A stretch of 64,000 bases of DNA from Lutimonas vermicola (GTDB lineage: Bacteria; Bacteroidota; Bacteroidia; Flavobacteriales; Flavobacteriaceae), in contig NZ_JBCDNA010000001.1 of the NCBI RefSeq assembly GCF_038433205.1, forward strand, positions 1,178,001 through 1,242,000. Direction: 5' to 3'. Positions 43,770 to 53,800 of this stretch are shown piece by piece (position 1 is the stretch's first letter; each line of letters starts with the position of its first letter). Made by a program: the position numbers and the translations under genes. The notes beneath the pieces are model-generated. The model was not told the origin of the DNA. It saw only the letters and a list, made by a program, of their open reading frames with translations, and made no database searches.

Positions 43770-44777
43770 TCAAACATTCGTTTTAAACTCCAGTGGCGTG
43801 CATTTTTCCTGTCTCTTAAATACAGTCGAAAAGTATTGACTGGTTGCAAAACCACAACTATAGGCCACTTCGGCCACACTAAGTTCAGGGTTTTTACTCA
43901 ATATTCCTTTCGCCATTTCTATCCTTTTCATGGCAAGGTACCTCATCGGTGTAGTGTTTGTCAACTGACGGCAATGATAGGTGAATCTTGTAAGCCCCAC
44001 ACCTGCCGATTCTGCCATTCGTTCTATGGTCCAGTTTTCGGATAAATTCTTATCCAGTTCGCCCAGAAACAATTTGACGCTTCTCGAACTGTCGGTCAGC
44101 GCTTCATTAAATACCACTTCTTTTGAATCGACCAATTCCAACAATAAAATTAACAATTCATTGACCAGTAATCGGATTTTAGAGGCACTGCTCCCCTCGA
44201 CATCACGATCAACTGCTGTTCCGATTTTATAAAAACACTCTCTGATCCTGCTGTTTGACTGCCATAGCCATTGATCGTCCTGCCTGAGGATTTTTGTCAA
44301 CCTGCTAAGGTCATTTTGAGTCATCATGATCCATTCGGGCCATACCCATTCCTGATGGGGCCTCCTTATTCCCAGGTCAATAATGACCCAATAAAATTTA
44401 CCCATTCCTATGGCAGGGTTCCCAACTTTATGAGCCTCCCAGGGGCGCGTAATGGTAAGGTGATTAGGCAAAAGGTCAGTCTTTTTGTTCTCTTGAGAAT
44501 AAGGCATTGAGCCAGATTCCAAAAAATGAATTTCAATCCCTTCATTTCGATGCCAGTTCAGCCCCCAATCCTGAGGTTCCATTGCATTCCAGTAGCCTAT
44601 AGAGTTTAACCCAAGTGTATCTTCAGTTAACCGGTCTCCCGGGTAGGTGTATCGGGCAAGGGCCTTAAATTTTAACTTTTCTCTGGAAACGGCATCGATC
44701 AGAGGCTGACAGGTGTCAGCATGATACACTATTCCTTCTGCCCTGTAGGGTTCTATTTCATGTATACTGTGTTTCAC
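43770..44777 (-). CDS. AraC-family transcriptional regulator
   Basis: 335 residues. The N-terminal part looks like an effector-binding cupin-type domain (GIEIHFLESGSMPYSQENKKTDLLPNHLTITRPWEAHKVGNP). The C-terminal 100 residues are a double helix-turn-helix: WTIERMAESAGVGLTRFTYHCRQLTNTTPMRYLAMKRIEMAKGIL, then LSVAEVAYSCGFATSQYFSTVFKRQEKCTPLEFK. No signal peptide or membrane segment, so it is a cytoplasmic one-component sensor. It lies between the two arms of the DUF1080/oxidoreductase cluster and diverges from a fourth DUF1080 gene. The spacer has an 11-bp inverted repeat that could be its operator. It likely controls the cluster in response to a sugar. Confidence 0.91.
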   Translation of the reverse strand: MKHSIHEIEPYRAEGIVYHADTCQPLIDAVSREKLKFKALARYTYPGDRLTEDTLGLNSIGYWNAMEPQDWGLNWHRNEGIEIHFLESGSMPYSQENKKTDLLPNHLTITRPWEAHKVGNPAIGMGKFYWVIIDLGIRRPHQEWVWPEWIMMTQNDLSRLTKILRQDDQWLWQSNSRIRECFYKIGTAVDRDVEGSSASKIRLLVNELLILLLELVDSKEVVFNEALTDSSRSVKLFLGELDKNLSENWTIERMAESAGVGLTRFTYHCRQLTNTTPMRYLAMKRIEMAKGILSKNPELSVAEVAYSCGFATSQYFSTVFKRQEKCTPLEFKTNV

Positions 44778-44827
44778 TGAAGTATTTTGAACATTTCCAA
44801 TTCACAAAGTAATTGATTTGGTTTGGA

Positions 44828-44884
44828 TTTTACAACATTATTTTGAAAATCAGATTTTTTGGCCTGTTGATATATGTTGTAAAA
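44828..44884. promoter_or_regulatory. 11-bp inverted repeat in the AraC / DUF1080 divergent spacer
   Basis: TTTTACAACAT at 44828-44838 is matched perfectly by ATGTTGTAAAA at 44874-44884, with 35 bp between. The half-site centres are 46 bp apart, close to four helical turns plus a few bases. The repeat sits between the starts of the AraC gene (44777, minus) and a DUF1080 gene (44957, plus) and may be a pair of regulator half-sites. No experimental support. Confidence 0.45.
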
Positions 44885-44956
44885 CTTTACAGGAATTTTG
44901 TAGAAAAGAAAATATACCATCCTAACTTGCTAAAAGAACAGGTTTGAGGATTTCTT

Positions 44957-45757
44957 ATGAAAGCACTTCTGAATATCACAATTAGTGTCTTAATGTTGGT
45001 TTTTTTATCAAATTGTAAAAAAACGAAGCAACCATTAAAAGATAGTGCATCTTCAAAACAAACCTGGGTGTCTTTATTTAATGGAATAGATCTTGACAAC
45101 TGGAAAATTAAAATTAAAGGTCATCCTTTAGGAGATAATTGGAATCAAACTTTTCGGGTTGTTGACAGTGCGATAAGGGTAGATTACAGCAGTTATGAAA
45201 AATTCGGGAATTCGTTCGGTCATATTTTTTATGAAACTCCTTATAGTAATTACAGATTGAAATTAAAATACAGATTTATCGGAGAACAGGTTGAAGGCGG
45301 CGAAAGTTGGGCCTTGCGCAACAGTGGCGTTATGATACATTGTCAAGCTCCAGAATCCATGGATTTGAATCAGGACTTTCCTGTATCTATCGAAGTACAG
45401 TTATTAGGTGGCCTGGATAAGGGCAAAAAAAGAAGCACTGCGAATTTATGCACCCCGGGAACACATGTTTGTATGAATAAAGAATTGTTGACCACGCACT
45501 GTATTGATTCAAATTCGGACACTTTTTATGGTGATCAATGGGTTGAATTAGAGGTGGAAGTTAGACATGATTCTCTTATCTCACATTATGTGAATGGGAA
45601 AAAAGTAATTGAATATGAACATCCTGTTATTGGTGGTGAATACAATTCATTGACTGAACTTGAAGGAAAGCGCCTAACAACGGGCTATATCTCATTGCAA
45701 AGTGAAAGTCATCCAGTGGAATTTAAAAATATATTTTTGCTTTCATTGAATAAATAA
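44957..45757 (+). CDS. DUF1080-family lipoprotein, divergent copy
   Basis: 266 residues with lipobox FLSNCKK. The domain is recognisable from WVSLFNGIDLDNWKIKIKGHPLGDNWNQTFRVVDSAIRV, NYRLKLKYRFIGEQ, NSGVMIHCQAPESM and SIEVQLLGG, and from DQWVELEVEVRHDSLISHYVNGKKVIEYEHP. It differs from the other three copies. The C-terminal IGLQDH motif is replaced by GYISLQSESHPVEFKNI, and extra cysteines occur in the middle (NLCTPGTHVC). This variant is common next to SusC/D genes. It diverges from the AraC gene and lies upstream of SusC pair 2, so it may serve the first step at the cell surface. Confidence 0.84.
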   Translation: MKALLNITISVLMLVFLSNCKKTKQPLKDSASSKQTWVSLFNGIDLDNWKIKIKGHPLGDNWNQTFRVVDSAIRVDYSSYEKFGNSFGHIFYETPYSNYRLKLKYRFIGEQVEGGESWALRNSGVMIHCQAPESMDLNQDFPVSIEVQLLGGLDKGKKRSTANLCTPGTHVCMNKELLTTHCIDSNSDTFYGDQWVELEVEVRHDSLISHYVNGKKVIEYEHPVIGGEYNSLTELEGKRLTTGYISLQSESHPVEFKNIFLLSLNK

Positions 45758-45771
45758 AATTTATATATTGC

Positions 45772-45885
45772 ATGGTCAATTTTAAGAAAAATTTAACTCA
45801 TTTGGATAACTATTTCTTTAGTTGGTAAAAAAATGTTATCCATCGTTTATATGATGTTATTTGTATAGTAAATTATATGGTCAAT
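45772..45885. promoter_or_regulatory. Repeats in the SusC 2 leader
   Basis: The 229-bp spacer before SusC 2 has a direct repeat of ATGGTCAAT (45772-45780 and 45877-45885, both followed by TTTAA or CTTAA). It also has an 8-bp inverted repeat, TGGATAAC at 45803-45810 and GTTATCCA at 45835-45842. These could be regulator sites, but their lengths are modest and the spacer is AT-rich. Confidence 0.3.
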
Positions 45886-45986
45886 CTTAAAACTTCTATT
45901 CTTATGCTGTGAAAATATTTTTTTGCGTTTTTTTTATTAAAAAAAGCGTTCGCTTACAATCAATTTATTAATTAATAATTATTATT

Positions 45987-48900
45987 ATGGGAAAACAATT
46001 ATTTAAAAGTTTAATGATTCTGGGGATCTTCTTCACCTGTAGCTTTACAATGGCGCAGAAGACGGTCACAGGAACAGTTTCAGACGCTGATGGGCCGCTG
46101 CCTGGAGCAACTGTTGTTGTTCAAGGCACCACAACAGGTGTGACAACTGATTTCGATGGAAATTATTCTATTGAAGCCAATGAAGGTGATGTTTTAGAAT
46201 ACAGCTTTATCGGGATGACTTCTACTACTGCTACTATTGGTAGTGAAGATGTAATTAACATCACGCTTGAAATGGGTGACAACCAACTTGAAGAAGTAGT
46301 GGTTGTTGGTTATTCAACTCAAACAAGAGGTGACATTACAGGTTCTGTTTCTTCCGTTGACATGGACGAAGCCTTAAAAGTACCTGTAGCGAACGCTTCA
46401 GAAGCCTTGCAAGGCCGTGTTACTGGTGTAACGGTAACTACTTCGGGTTCTCCGGGTGCCTCGCCAAAAATTGCTATTCGTGGTTTTGGAACAGGTAACA
46501 ATACAGATCCACTGTTTATTATTGATGGTGTTCAAACAACAGATGCAAATATTTTAAACTCTATCAATCCTGCTGACATCGCACAGATGAACGTATTGAA
46601 AGATGGAGCAGCTGCCATTTATGGAGCAAGAGCTTCGAATGGGGTAATTATCGTGACCACAAAAAGTGGGGGTTACAATCAAGACAAGGCCACTTTGACC
46701 TTAGATGTCTGGACAGGTAGCTCACAACCCACCAAATTGGTTAAAACGCTAAACATTCAACAACACGCTGATATGTTATGGCAAAGTTACAATAATGATG
46801 GTGTAGATACAACACACCCTCAATATGGTAGCGGTGACACTCCTGTAATTCCTTCAACAGTTCAGGGGATTCCTGTAACTGCAACAGTGAAACCGGGAGG
46901 AACCAATTGGGGAAAAGAACTTACCCAAACAGCGCCTACCAGTAACATTTCCTTGTCTGCATCTAACGGTACTGAATCAGGAAAATACTACATGTCTGCC
47001 AATTACTTCACAAGAGACGGTGTTGTAAAATACACTGGATTTGAAAGAGCCGCAGTTGCTGTGAACTCTGAATTTAAAGTGATAGACAGAATACGTGTTG
47101 GTGAGCACATGAATGTGGCTTACACTAACGGTAATGGTGGAGATCCAGTGACTATGGAGTATGCGATAAGAAGTTCTCCGGTGCTGCCTGTATATGATGA
47201 CGCAGGGAACTTTGTTGGGCCTTACAGCAATTCAACTGGACTTGGAAACTCACCTAATGCTTATGCGGGTCTTTACCGAGGCCGAGATGATTACAATAAA
47301 TCATTAAGGGTTTTTGGTGATATTTACGCCGAGGTTGATATTATTGACGGACTTACCCTTAAATCAAGTTTTGGGGTGTCTATGCAGCATTTTGACAGAA
47401 GACAGTTTTTGGCCTTAAACCCTGAAGCTGCCGAGCCTAGATCAACTAACACATTGATCAATCAAGACTTAAGCAGTTATGAATGGACATGGTCAAACAC
47501 GCTGGTTTATAACAAGCAATTTGGAGATCACAATGTCTCTGCCGTACTTGGTATTGAAGCCGTTGAAGGCGGTGGAGTGGGAAAAGAAGTACAACGTAAT
47601 GAATTTTTGTTTGAGGATCCTGAATATTACAACCTGCAAACAGGTACGGACCCTGCAATTGTAAATTATGCCTATGAATATAAAAACACTTTGTTTTCAT
47701 ATTTCTTAAGTGCTAATTACAACTACAAGGACAAATATTTTGCAACATTTACGTTGAGAAATGATAAGTCCTCAAGATTTAGAGGTGACAACAGGTCTCA
47801 AACTTTCCCTTCGTTCAGTGCGGGATGGTTGATGAGTAAAGAAGACTGGTTTGACAGCAATGCTGTGAGCCGGGTTAAGTTAAAAGCTTCCTATGGTCAA
47901 CTTGGTAACCAGGATTTACCTGGTAGTAACCCAACTTTGAACATTTCAAATTTGGATCAGGCTTATGCCGACTACGCGATTAACGGAACTAACATCACAA
48001 CAGGTGCTATATTATCGTCTTTTGGTAATGCAGATCTTAAATGGGAAACATCAGTAAGTATCAATGGTGGGGTCGATTTTGGCTTTATCAATGACAAACT
48101 GACTGCGTCATTTGAATTTTGGCAAATTACCACAACAGATCTAATTGCACAGGATTTCAGTTTGATCAGTACTACAGCGATCGATGCTGCGGCTCCTTAT
48201 GTAAATTTAGGTGAAATCCAAAATACTGGTATTGATATCAGCCTTGGCTATAACAACACCTGGGACAGCGGACTTACATTCAGCGCTTTAGCGAACATTT
48301 CTCATTATAAAAATGAAGTTAAAGAATTGATTAGTGCCTTCCAAACCGGTCGAAACGACCTGAGAAGTGGTGCCATGACAAGAACTGAGGTAGGAAGATC
48401 AATCTCTGAATTTTACGGTAGAAAAGTGATCGGATATACAGATGAGGGAAGGTTTGAATACGAGGATATCAACGGAGACGGAGTCACCAATGATGAAGAC
48501 CGTGCTTACATTGGATCTCCGCATCCTGATTTTACCTGGGGTCTTAACCTTAGCGCTGCCTATAAAGGGTTTGATGCTTCTCTTTTCTTTACGGGATCAG
48601 TTGGTAATGAGATTTACAATTATCAAAAGGTCTACTCTGATTTTCCTTCTTTCGTGGATGGAAACAGAAGTACAAGAGTTTTAGACTCATGGACACCTGA
48701 TAACACAAATGCCAGTTTACCAGCCTTGAGTACGACGATCAAGAATGATGAAATCAATCCAAATTCCTATTTTGTTGAAGATGGTACGTATATGAGATTG
48801 AAGAACATGCAAATTGGATACACATTCTCTGATGACATCGCTGAAAAAATAGCCATGGAATCATTAAGGATTTATGTTGTAGGTACAAATTTATTCACAG

Positions 48901-49022
48901 TTACTGGTTATGACGGTATCGATCCTGAAGTTGTTGCTTATGACAACCTGACTTTAGGCGTTGATAACGATATTTATCCTCAGTCTAAAATTTATACCAT
49001 TGGTGTAACTTTCAAATTTTAA
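45987..49022 (+). CDS. SusC-like TonB-dependent outer-membrane transporter (pair 2)
   Basis: 1011 residues. The signal peptide ends near FTMAQ (about residue 23). A carboxypeptidase-regulatory-like domain follows (KTVTGTVSDADGPLPGATVVVQGT...TTDFDGNYSI), then a TonB-box region LEEVVVVGYSTQTRGDITGSVSSV, the plug (DPLFIIDGVQTTDANILNSINPADIAQMNVLKDGAAAIYGARASNGVIIVTTKSG) and a barrel ending in IGVTFKF. It pairs with the SusD gene 6 bp downstream. The barrel has little resemblance to pair 1, so it probably carries a different substrate. The neighbouring DUF1080/oxidoreductase cluster suggests a glycoside that is later oxidised at C3. Confidence 0.95.
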   Translation: MGKQLFKSLMILGIFFTCSFTMAQKTVTGTVSDADGPLPGATVVVQGTTTGVTTDFDGNYSIEANEGDVLEYSFIGMTSTTATIGSEDVINITLEMGDNQLEEVVVVGYSTQTRGDITGSVSSVDMDEALKVPVANASEALQGRVTGVTVTTSGSPGASPKIAIRGFGTGNNTDPLFIIDGVQTTDANILNSINPADIAQMNVLKDGAAAIYGARASNGVIIVTTKSGGYNQDKATLTLDVWTGSSQPTKLVKTLNIQQHADMLWQSYNNDGVDTTHPQYGSGDTPVIPSTVQGIPVTATVKPGGTNWGKELTQTAPTSNISLSASNGTESGKYYMSANYFTRDGVVKYTGFERAAVAVNSEFKVIDRIRVGEHMNVAYTNGNGGDPVTMEYAIRSSPVLPVYDDAGNFVGPYSNSTGLGNSPNAYAGLYRGRDDYNKSLRVFGDIYAEVDIIDGLTLKSSFGVSMQHFDRRQFLALNPEAAEPRSTNTLINQDLSSYEWTWSNTLVYNKQFGDHNVSAVLGIEAVEGGGVGKEVQRNEFLFEDPEYYNLQTGTDPAIVNYAYEYKNTLFSYFLSANYNYKDKYFATFTLRNDKSSRFRGDNRSQTFPSFSAGWLMSKEDWFDSNAVSRVKLKASYGQLGNQDLPGSNPTLNISNLDQAYADYAINGTNITTGAILSSFGNADLKWETSVSINGGVDFGFINDKLTASFEFWQITTTDLIAQDFSLISTTAIDAAAPYVNLGEIQNTGIDISLGYNNTWDSGLTFSALANISHYKNEVKELISAFQTGRNDLRSGAMTRTEVGRSISEFYGRKVIGYTDEGRFEYEDINGDGVTNDEDRAYIGSPHPDFTWGLNLSAAYKGFDASLFFTGSVGNEIYNYQKVYSDFPSFVDGNRSTRVLDSWTPDNTNASLPALSTTIKNDEINPNSYFVEDGTYMRLKNMQIGYTFSDDIAEKIAMESLRIYVVGTNLFTVTGYDGIDPEVVAYDNLTLGVDNDIYPQSKIYTIGVTFKF

Positions 49023-49028
49023 AAACAA

Positions 49029-50711
49029 ATGAAAAATAAAATAATATATCTATTTATTATGCTAGTGGGAGTACTAGCATGTAGTGATGACTTTAGTGAA
49101 GTTCCGGCTTACGGTGCCCTTAGTGATGAGGCGCTGCAAAATGCCCAGGGAGTTGATCTATTGCTTATCGGAGCTTACTCATTATTAGATGGTAACAGTA
49201 ATACCGGAGGCTCTGATTATGCAAGAGCAGCTGACGGATGGTGGACAGATGTAATGTCTGACGATGCCCATAAGGGTAGTACAAACTCTGATCAACCTGA
49301 TCTGTACGCTTTTGAAGTAATGAACTGGCAAACCAGTAACGGTTACATCGACGCAAGATGGGTTGGACTTTTTGCAGGTGTAAACAGAGCCAATGCCGTG
49401 ATCGATTTGATCGGGAAACTGGACCCTTCTGAAGGAGACTTTTCAGCTCAATTGGCACAGGCCAGGTTCTTAAGAGGTCACTTTAACTTTGAATTACAAG
49501 TCATGTGGGGGAATGTTCCTTATATTTCTGATGTTAACTTCGCGGATGTTGAGTTCAATCAACCGAATCCGGGACCAATCTGGGATAAAATAATAGACGA
49601 CATGTCTTACGCAGAAACAAACCTTCCAGAGACACAAGATGAAGTAGGCCGTCCTACAAGCTGGGCTGCTAAAGCTTACCTTGGAAAGGTTTACTTACAC
49701 AAAGGAGACACTGGACCAGCCTTGGCAAAATTAACAGAAGTCATTAATGGTAATCATCGTTTCGGATTACTTACTGAATATGCTGATAACTTTCGTTTAG
49801 CTGGTGACAACAGTGATGAATCACTGCTTGCCATTCAATTTACAGCTGATGACGGTTTATCATTCAATGGAAATATTGGGGGAACTCTGAATTTTCCCGG
49901 CCCGATCAACTGTTGTGGATTCTATAATCCAACACAGGATTTATTGAATGCATTCCAGACTGATGCAAATGGTTTACCTCTTTTGGATACCTACAATCAG
50001 ACTGATGTAACCAGTGATTACGGAATCAACAGTGATGAGCCGTTTACTCCTTTTGCCGGAAACCTGGATCCAAGAGCTGATTATACAGTTGGAAGACGTG
50101 GTATAGAATTTAACGGATACGGAGTGCATCCTGGTAAAGATTGGCAAAGAGCTAATTTCAGTGACCTTAGTGGGCCATATACACCTAAGAAAAATGTTTA
50201 TCAAGCTTCAGAAACTGCCAATCAAGGTGCTGGTGGATGGGGAGAGCAAAGATCAGGTGTAAATTACCACATCATAAGATTTGCTGATGTTCTATTAATG
50301 GGAGCTGAAGCTGCCGCTGAAGAGAATCAATTGGAATTGGCTACAGACTGGGTCAATGAGGTTAGAAGAAGAGCTAAAAATAGCACCTACGTTTCTAACG
50401 ATGGTACGAATCCGGCTGCTAATTATAAAATAGAAGAGTATCCAGCAACTTTCCCAAATCAAGAATATGCTATTAAAGCTGTAAGATTTGAAAGAAGGCT
50501 TGAATTAGGTATGGAAGGTAAACGATTGTTTGACATCAGAAGATGGGGAGCAACAGATATCATGAATGCTTATTTCGTAAATGAAGGTAGAACTATTACG
50601 TCATTCGCAGGATTACCTGCACCTTATGACCCACATTTCGACCTGAGCCCGATTCCTTTAAGAGCTATTGATTTAAGTGGTGGAATTCTAACACAGAATC
50701 CTGGCTATTAA
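49029..50711 (+). CDS. SusD-like glycan-binding lipoprotein (pair 2)
   Basis: 560 residues. The lipobox GVLACSDD puts the lipidated Cys at about residue 18. RagB/SusD landmarks are NAQGVDLLLIGAYSLLDG, RWVGLFAGVNRANAVIDLIGKL, AQLAQARFLRGHFNFELQVMWGNVPYI, PTSWAAKAYLGKVYLHKG, YHIIRFADVLLMGAEAAAE, AVRFERRLELGMEGKRLFDIRRWG and the C-terminal LTQNPGY. It lies 6 bp after SusC 2, followed by a strong terminator, so the pair forms a complete transcription unit. Substrate unknown. Confidence 0.95.
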   Translation: MKNKIIYLFIMLVGVLACSDDFSEVPAYGALSDEALQNAQGVDLLLIGAYSLLDGNSNTGGSDYARAADGWWTDVMSDDAHKGSTNSDQPDLYAFEVMNWQTSNGYIDARWVGLFAGVNRANAVIDLIGKLDPSEGDFSAQLAQARFLRGHFNFELQVMWGNVPYISDVNFADVEFNQPNPGPIWDKIIDDMSYAETNLPETQDEVGRPTSWAAKAYLGKVYLHKGDTGPALAKLTEVINGNHRFGLLTEYADNFRLAGDNSDESLLAIQFTADDGLSFNGNIGGTLNFPGPINCCGFYNPTQDLLNAFQTDANGLPLLDTYNQTDVTSDYGINSDEPFTPFAGNLDPRADYTVGRRGIEFNGYGVHPGKDWQRANFSDLSGPYTPKKNVYQASETANQGAGGWGEQRSGVNYHIIRFADVLLMGAEAAAEENQLELATDWVNEVRRRAKNSTYVSNDGTNPAANYKIEEYPATFPNQEYAIKAVRFERRLELGMEGKRLFDIRRWGATDIMNAYFVNEGRTITSFAGLPAPYDPHFDLSPIPLRAIDLSGGILTQNPGY

Positions 50712-50735
50712 TTTTTTTAGTTATTATTAATAAAG

Positions 50736-50767
50736 AAAAAGAGCATTTTTTAATGCTCTTTTTTTTT
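50736..50767 (+). terminator. Terminator after SusD 2
   Basis: Stem arms GAGCATT/AATGCTC extended by A-T pairs, a 4-nt T loop and a run of nine or more T. It lies 25 bp after the susD stop and 50 bp before the fourth VCBS gene, which must therefore have its own promoter or depend on read-through. Confidence 0.88.
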
Positions 50768-50817
50768 TATTCATTTCCTACTAATTCTTACCTTTACCGC
50801 CTTCAAATTTTCTTTAC

Positions 50818-53800
50818 ATGAACAGACAGTTTACGCTTTTGATAGCCGTATTGGCCCTATGGTCCTGCACGAAAAACACAGATAATCCAAATACAAACAA
50901 GGAGGTTAAAATATTCAAGGCACTCGATTCTGACAGATCGGGAATTCTCTTTGCCAATAATCTTGTTGAAAATGATTCTTTGAATTACTTGAGTTACCCC
51001 TATATCTATATGGGTGGCGGAGTTGCTGCCGGTGACATTAATAATGACGGGCTTGTCGATTTGTTTTTTACTGCAAATATGGTCGAGAACAGGCTTTATC
51101 TGAACAAAGGGGGGCTAAACTTTGAAGATATTTCGGGAACGGCACATATATCGGGAGATCAAAGATGGTTTACAGGAGTAACAATGGCTGATGTAAACAA
51201 TGACGGCTATTTAGATATCTATTGTTCTGTAGCCGGTAAGTTCAACCCGAAATCAAATCTTTTATACATTAATAATGGTGACCTGACATTTACAGAACAA
51301 GCCGAAGCATATGGAGTCGCAGATGTTGGAAACAGCATACAGTCAACATTCTTTGATTATGACCTCGATGGCGATCTGGATCTTTATGTGGCAAACTACC
51401 CCCCTACTAACTTTAATGCGCCAAATGATTATTATGTGTTTAAAATGTACAACGCGCAAGATACGGAAACCGATAAATTATTCAGAAATGACGGAGATCG
51501 ATTTACTGATGTGACCGACGCAGCCGGCTTAAGATCATTTGGTCTTAGCAATAGTGTTACGGTGAGTGACATCAACAGCGACGGATGGCCCGATATTTAT
51601 ATTTCCAATGATTTCAAAGTACCTGATTATTTATGGATCAATAATAAAAACGGGACTTTTAAAGAAGTCTCTCAAAAATCGACACAGCAAACGGCTCTTT
51701 ACGGGATGGGCGTTGATATAGCCGATTTCAATAATGATCAGCTGCTTGATATTATCCAAATGGATATGACCCCGGGGGACAACAGAAGGTCCAAGGCGAA
51801 TATGGCAGGAATGAATCCTGACCTTTTCTGGCAAACCGTAAAATCAGGGTTTCACTACCAGTATATGCAAAACCAGCTGCAAATAAACAATGGAAACCTA
51901 ATCGATTCCCTGCCCTCTTTTAGCAATGTGGCCAGGCTTGGCGGATTGGCAACAACAGATTGGAGCTGGGGGCCTTTAATGATGGATCTTGACAATGATG
52001 GTTGGAAAGATATATTTATCTCCAACGGAACAAGAAGGGAAATCAACAACAAAGACTACTTTAATAAATTATCCAAAGAACGTTTGACCAAAGAACAATG
52101 GCTCGAAAAATCTCTGGCAATTCCCTCCGAAAAAATTGACAATTTCGTTTTTAAGAACAACGGAGACTTAAGCTTTTCTAAAATGAACAAAGAATGGGGC
52201 CTCGAATTTGTGGGTTGGTCAAATGGCTGTGTTTATGCAGATCTCGATAATGATGGAGACCTTGAAATCGTTCTGAACAATATTGACGATATCGCCGCCG
52301 TATTTGAAAACTTTAGTTCGGAGAAAAATAATTTTATCTCTTTGAAATTTAAGGGCCCCGATAAAAACAGATCCGGGGTGGGCGTAAAGGCTTTACTCAA
52401 AGCAAATAACATGACTCAGTTTCAGGAAATGACCTTAACAAGAGGATTTCAGTCTTCTGTTGCTCCTCAGTTACACTTTGGAATTGGAGATGCCCTTTTG
52501 GCAGAGGAACTTAAGATTACCTGGCCCGACGGTAAAATCCAGGTGCTTAAAGACCTTGATAAGAATCAATTTATCACGATCGATCATGCTGATGCTTCCA
52601 TAGTCAATACCAACGAAGAACCTGAGCTTAAACCGCTGTTTGCAACAGTTACCGATACCGCACTCACAGTTGTCCATAAACACGTTGAAAACGATTATGA
52701 TGATTTTAAAGATCAGGTGTTACTGCCACATAAAACGTCGACCTTTGGGCCCGGTGTCTCTGTTGGGGACCTTAGTGGTAACGGCATGGATGATTTTGTT
52801 GTAGGTGGTGCCCATAACAACCAAACCGCCGTTTATTACCAAACAGAAAATGGTTTTAGAAAACAAAGTTTTAATGATTTGAATGATGACAGTGATCGTG
52901 AGGATCTGGGAAGTCTGATCTTCGACGCGGACGGAGATGGTTTCAACGATCTGTATATAGTAAGCGGAGGAAGTGAATTTGACCCTGATTCAGAATTATT
53001 GCAAGACAGACTCTATGTAAATGATGGAAAAGGCAACCTGAGCAAGTCTAGCTCTGCCCTGCCCCAAATGTTTGTCAGTGGTTCTCGTGTACAAAGTTTT
53101 GACTACGACAAAGACGGAGACCTTGATCTTTTCGTGGGAGGCAGGTTAATGCCCAAAAACTATCCTTTGCCTACTCATAGTTATATACTGGAAAATGTAA
53201 GTACGGCAGGAAATCCAAAGTTTAACGATGTTACTGATAAAATTGCTCCGGGACTCCAAAGCCTTGGTATGGTTACTGATGCCAGTTGGACAGATTATGA
53301 TAAAGACGGTTGGGTAGACCTTATTGTCGTTGGAGAATGGATGCCCATTACCGTATTTAGAAATAACCGCGGTGTTTTTGAAAATATCACGGAGAAATTG
53401 AACCTTAGTACTTCAACCGGCTGGTGGTTTAGCATTGAAGAGGGTGATTTTGACCAGGATGGCGACATAGATTTCATCGTTGGCAATTTAGGACTCAACT
53501 ATAAGTATCAAGCCAGTGAGGAAGAAACTTTTGATATCTACATCAATGATTTTGACAAAAACCAATCAAATGACATCGTTTTAAGCTATTATGACCAGGG
53601 TGAGAAATTTCCCGTTCGTGGGCGTCAGTGTTCTTCACAACAAATCCCTGCCATAAAGAATAAGTTTAAAGATTATGACGCTTTTGCTGTTGCGACTCTT
53701 GAAGATGTATATACCAAGCAAGATCTTGAAAAATCACTTCATTATCAAGTAAATACCTTTGCAAGTATCTATCTGGAAAACAAAGACGGTGAATTTGTGC

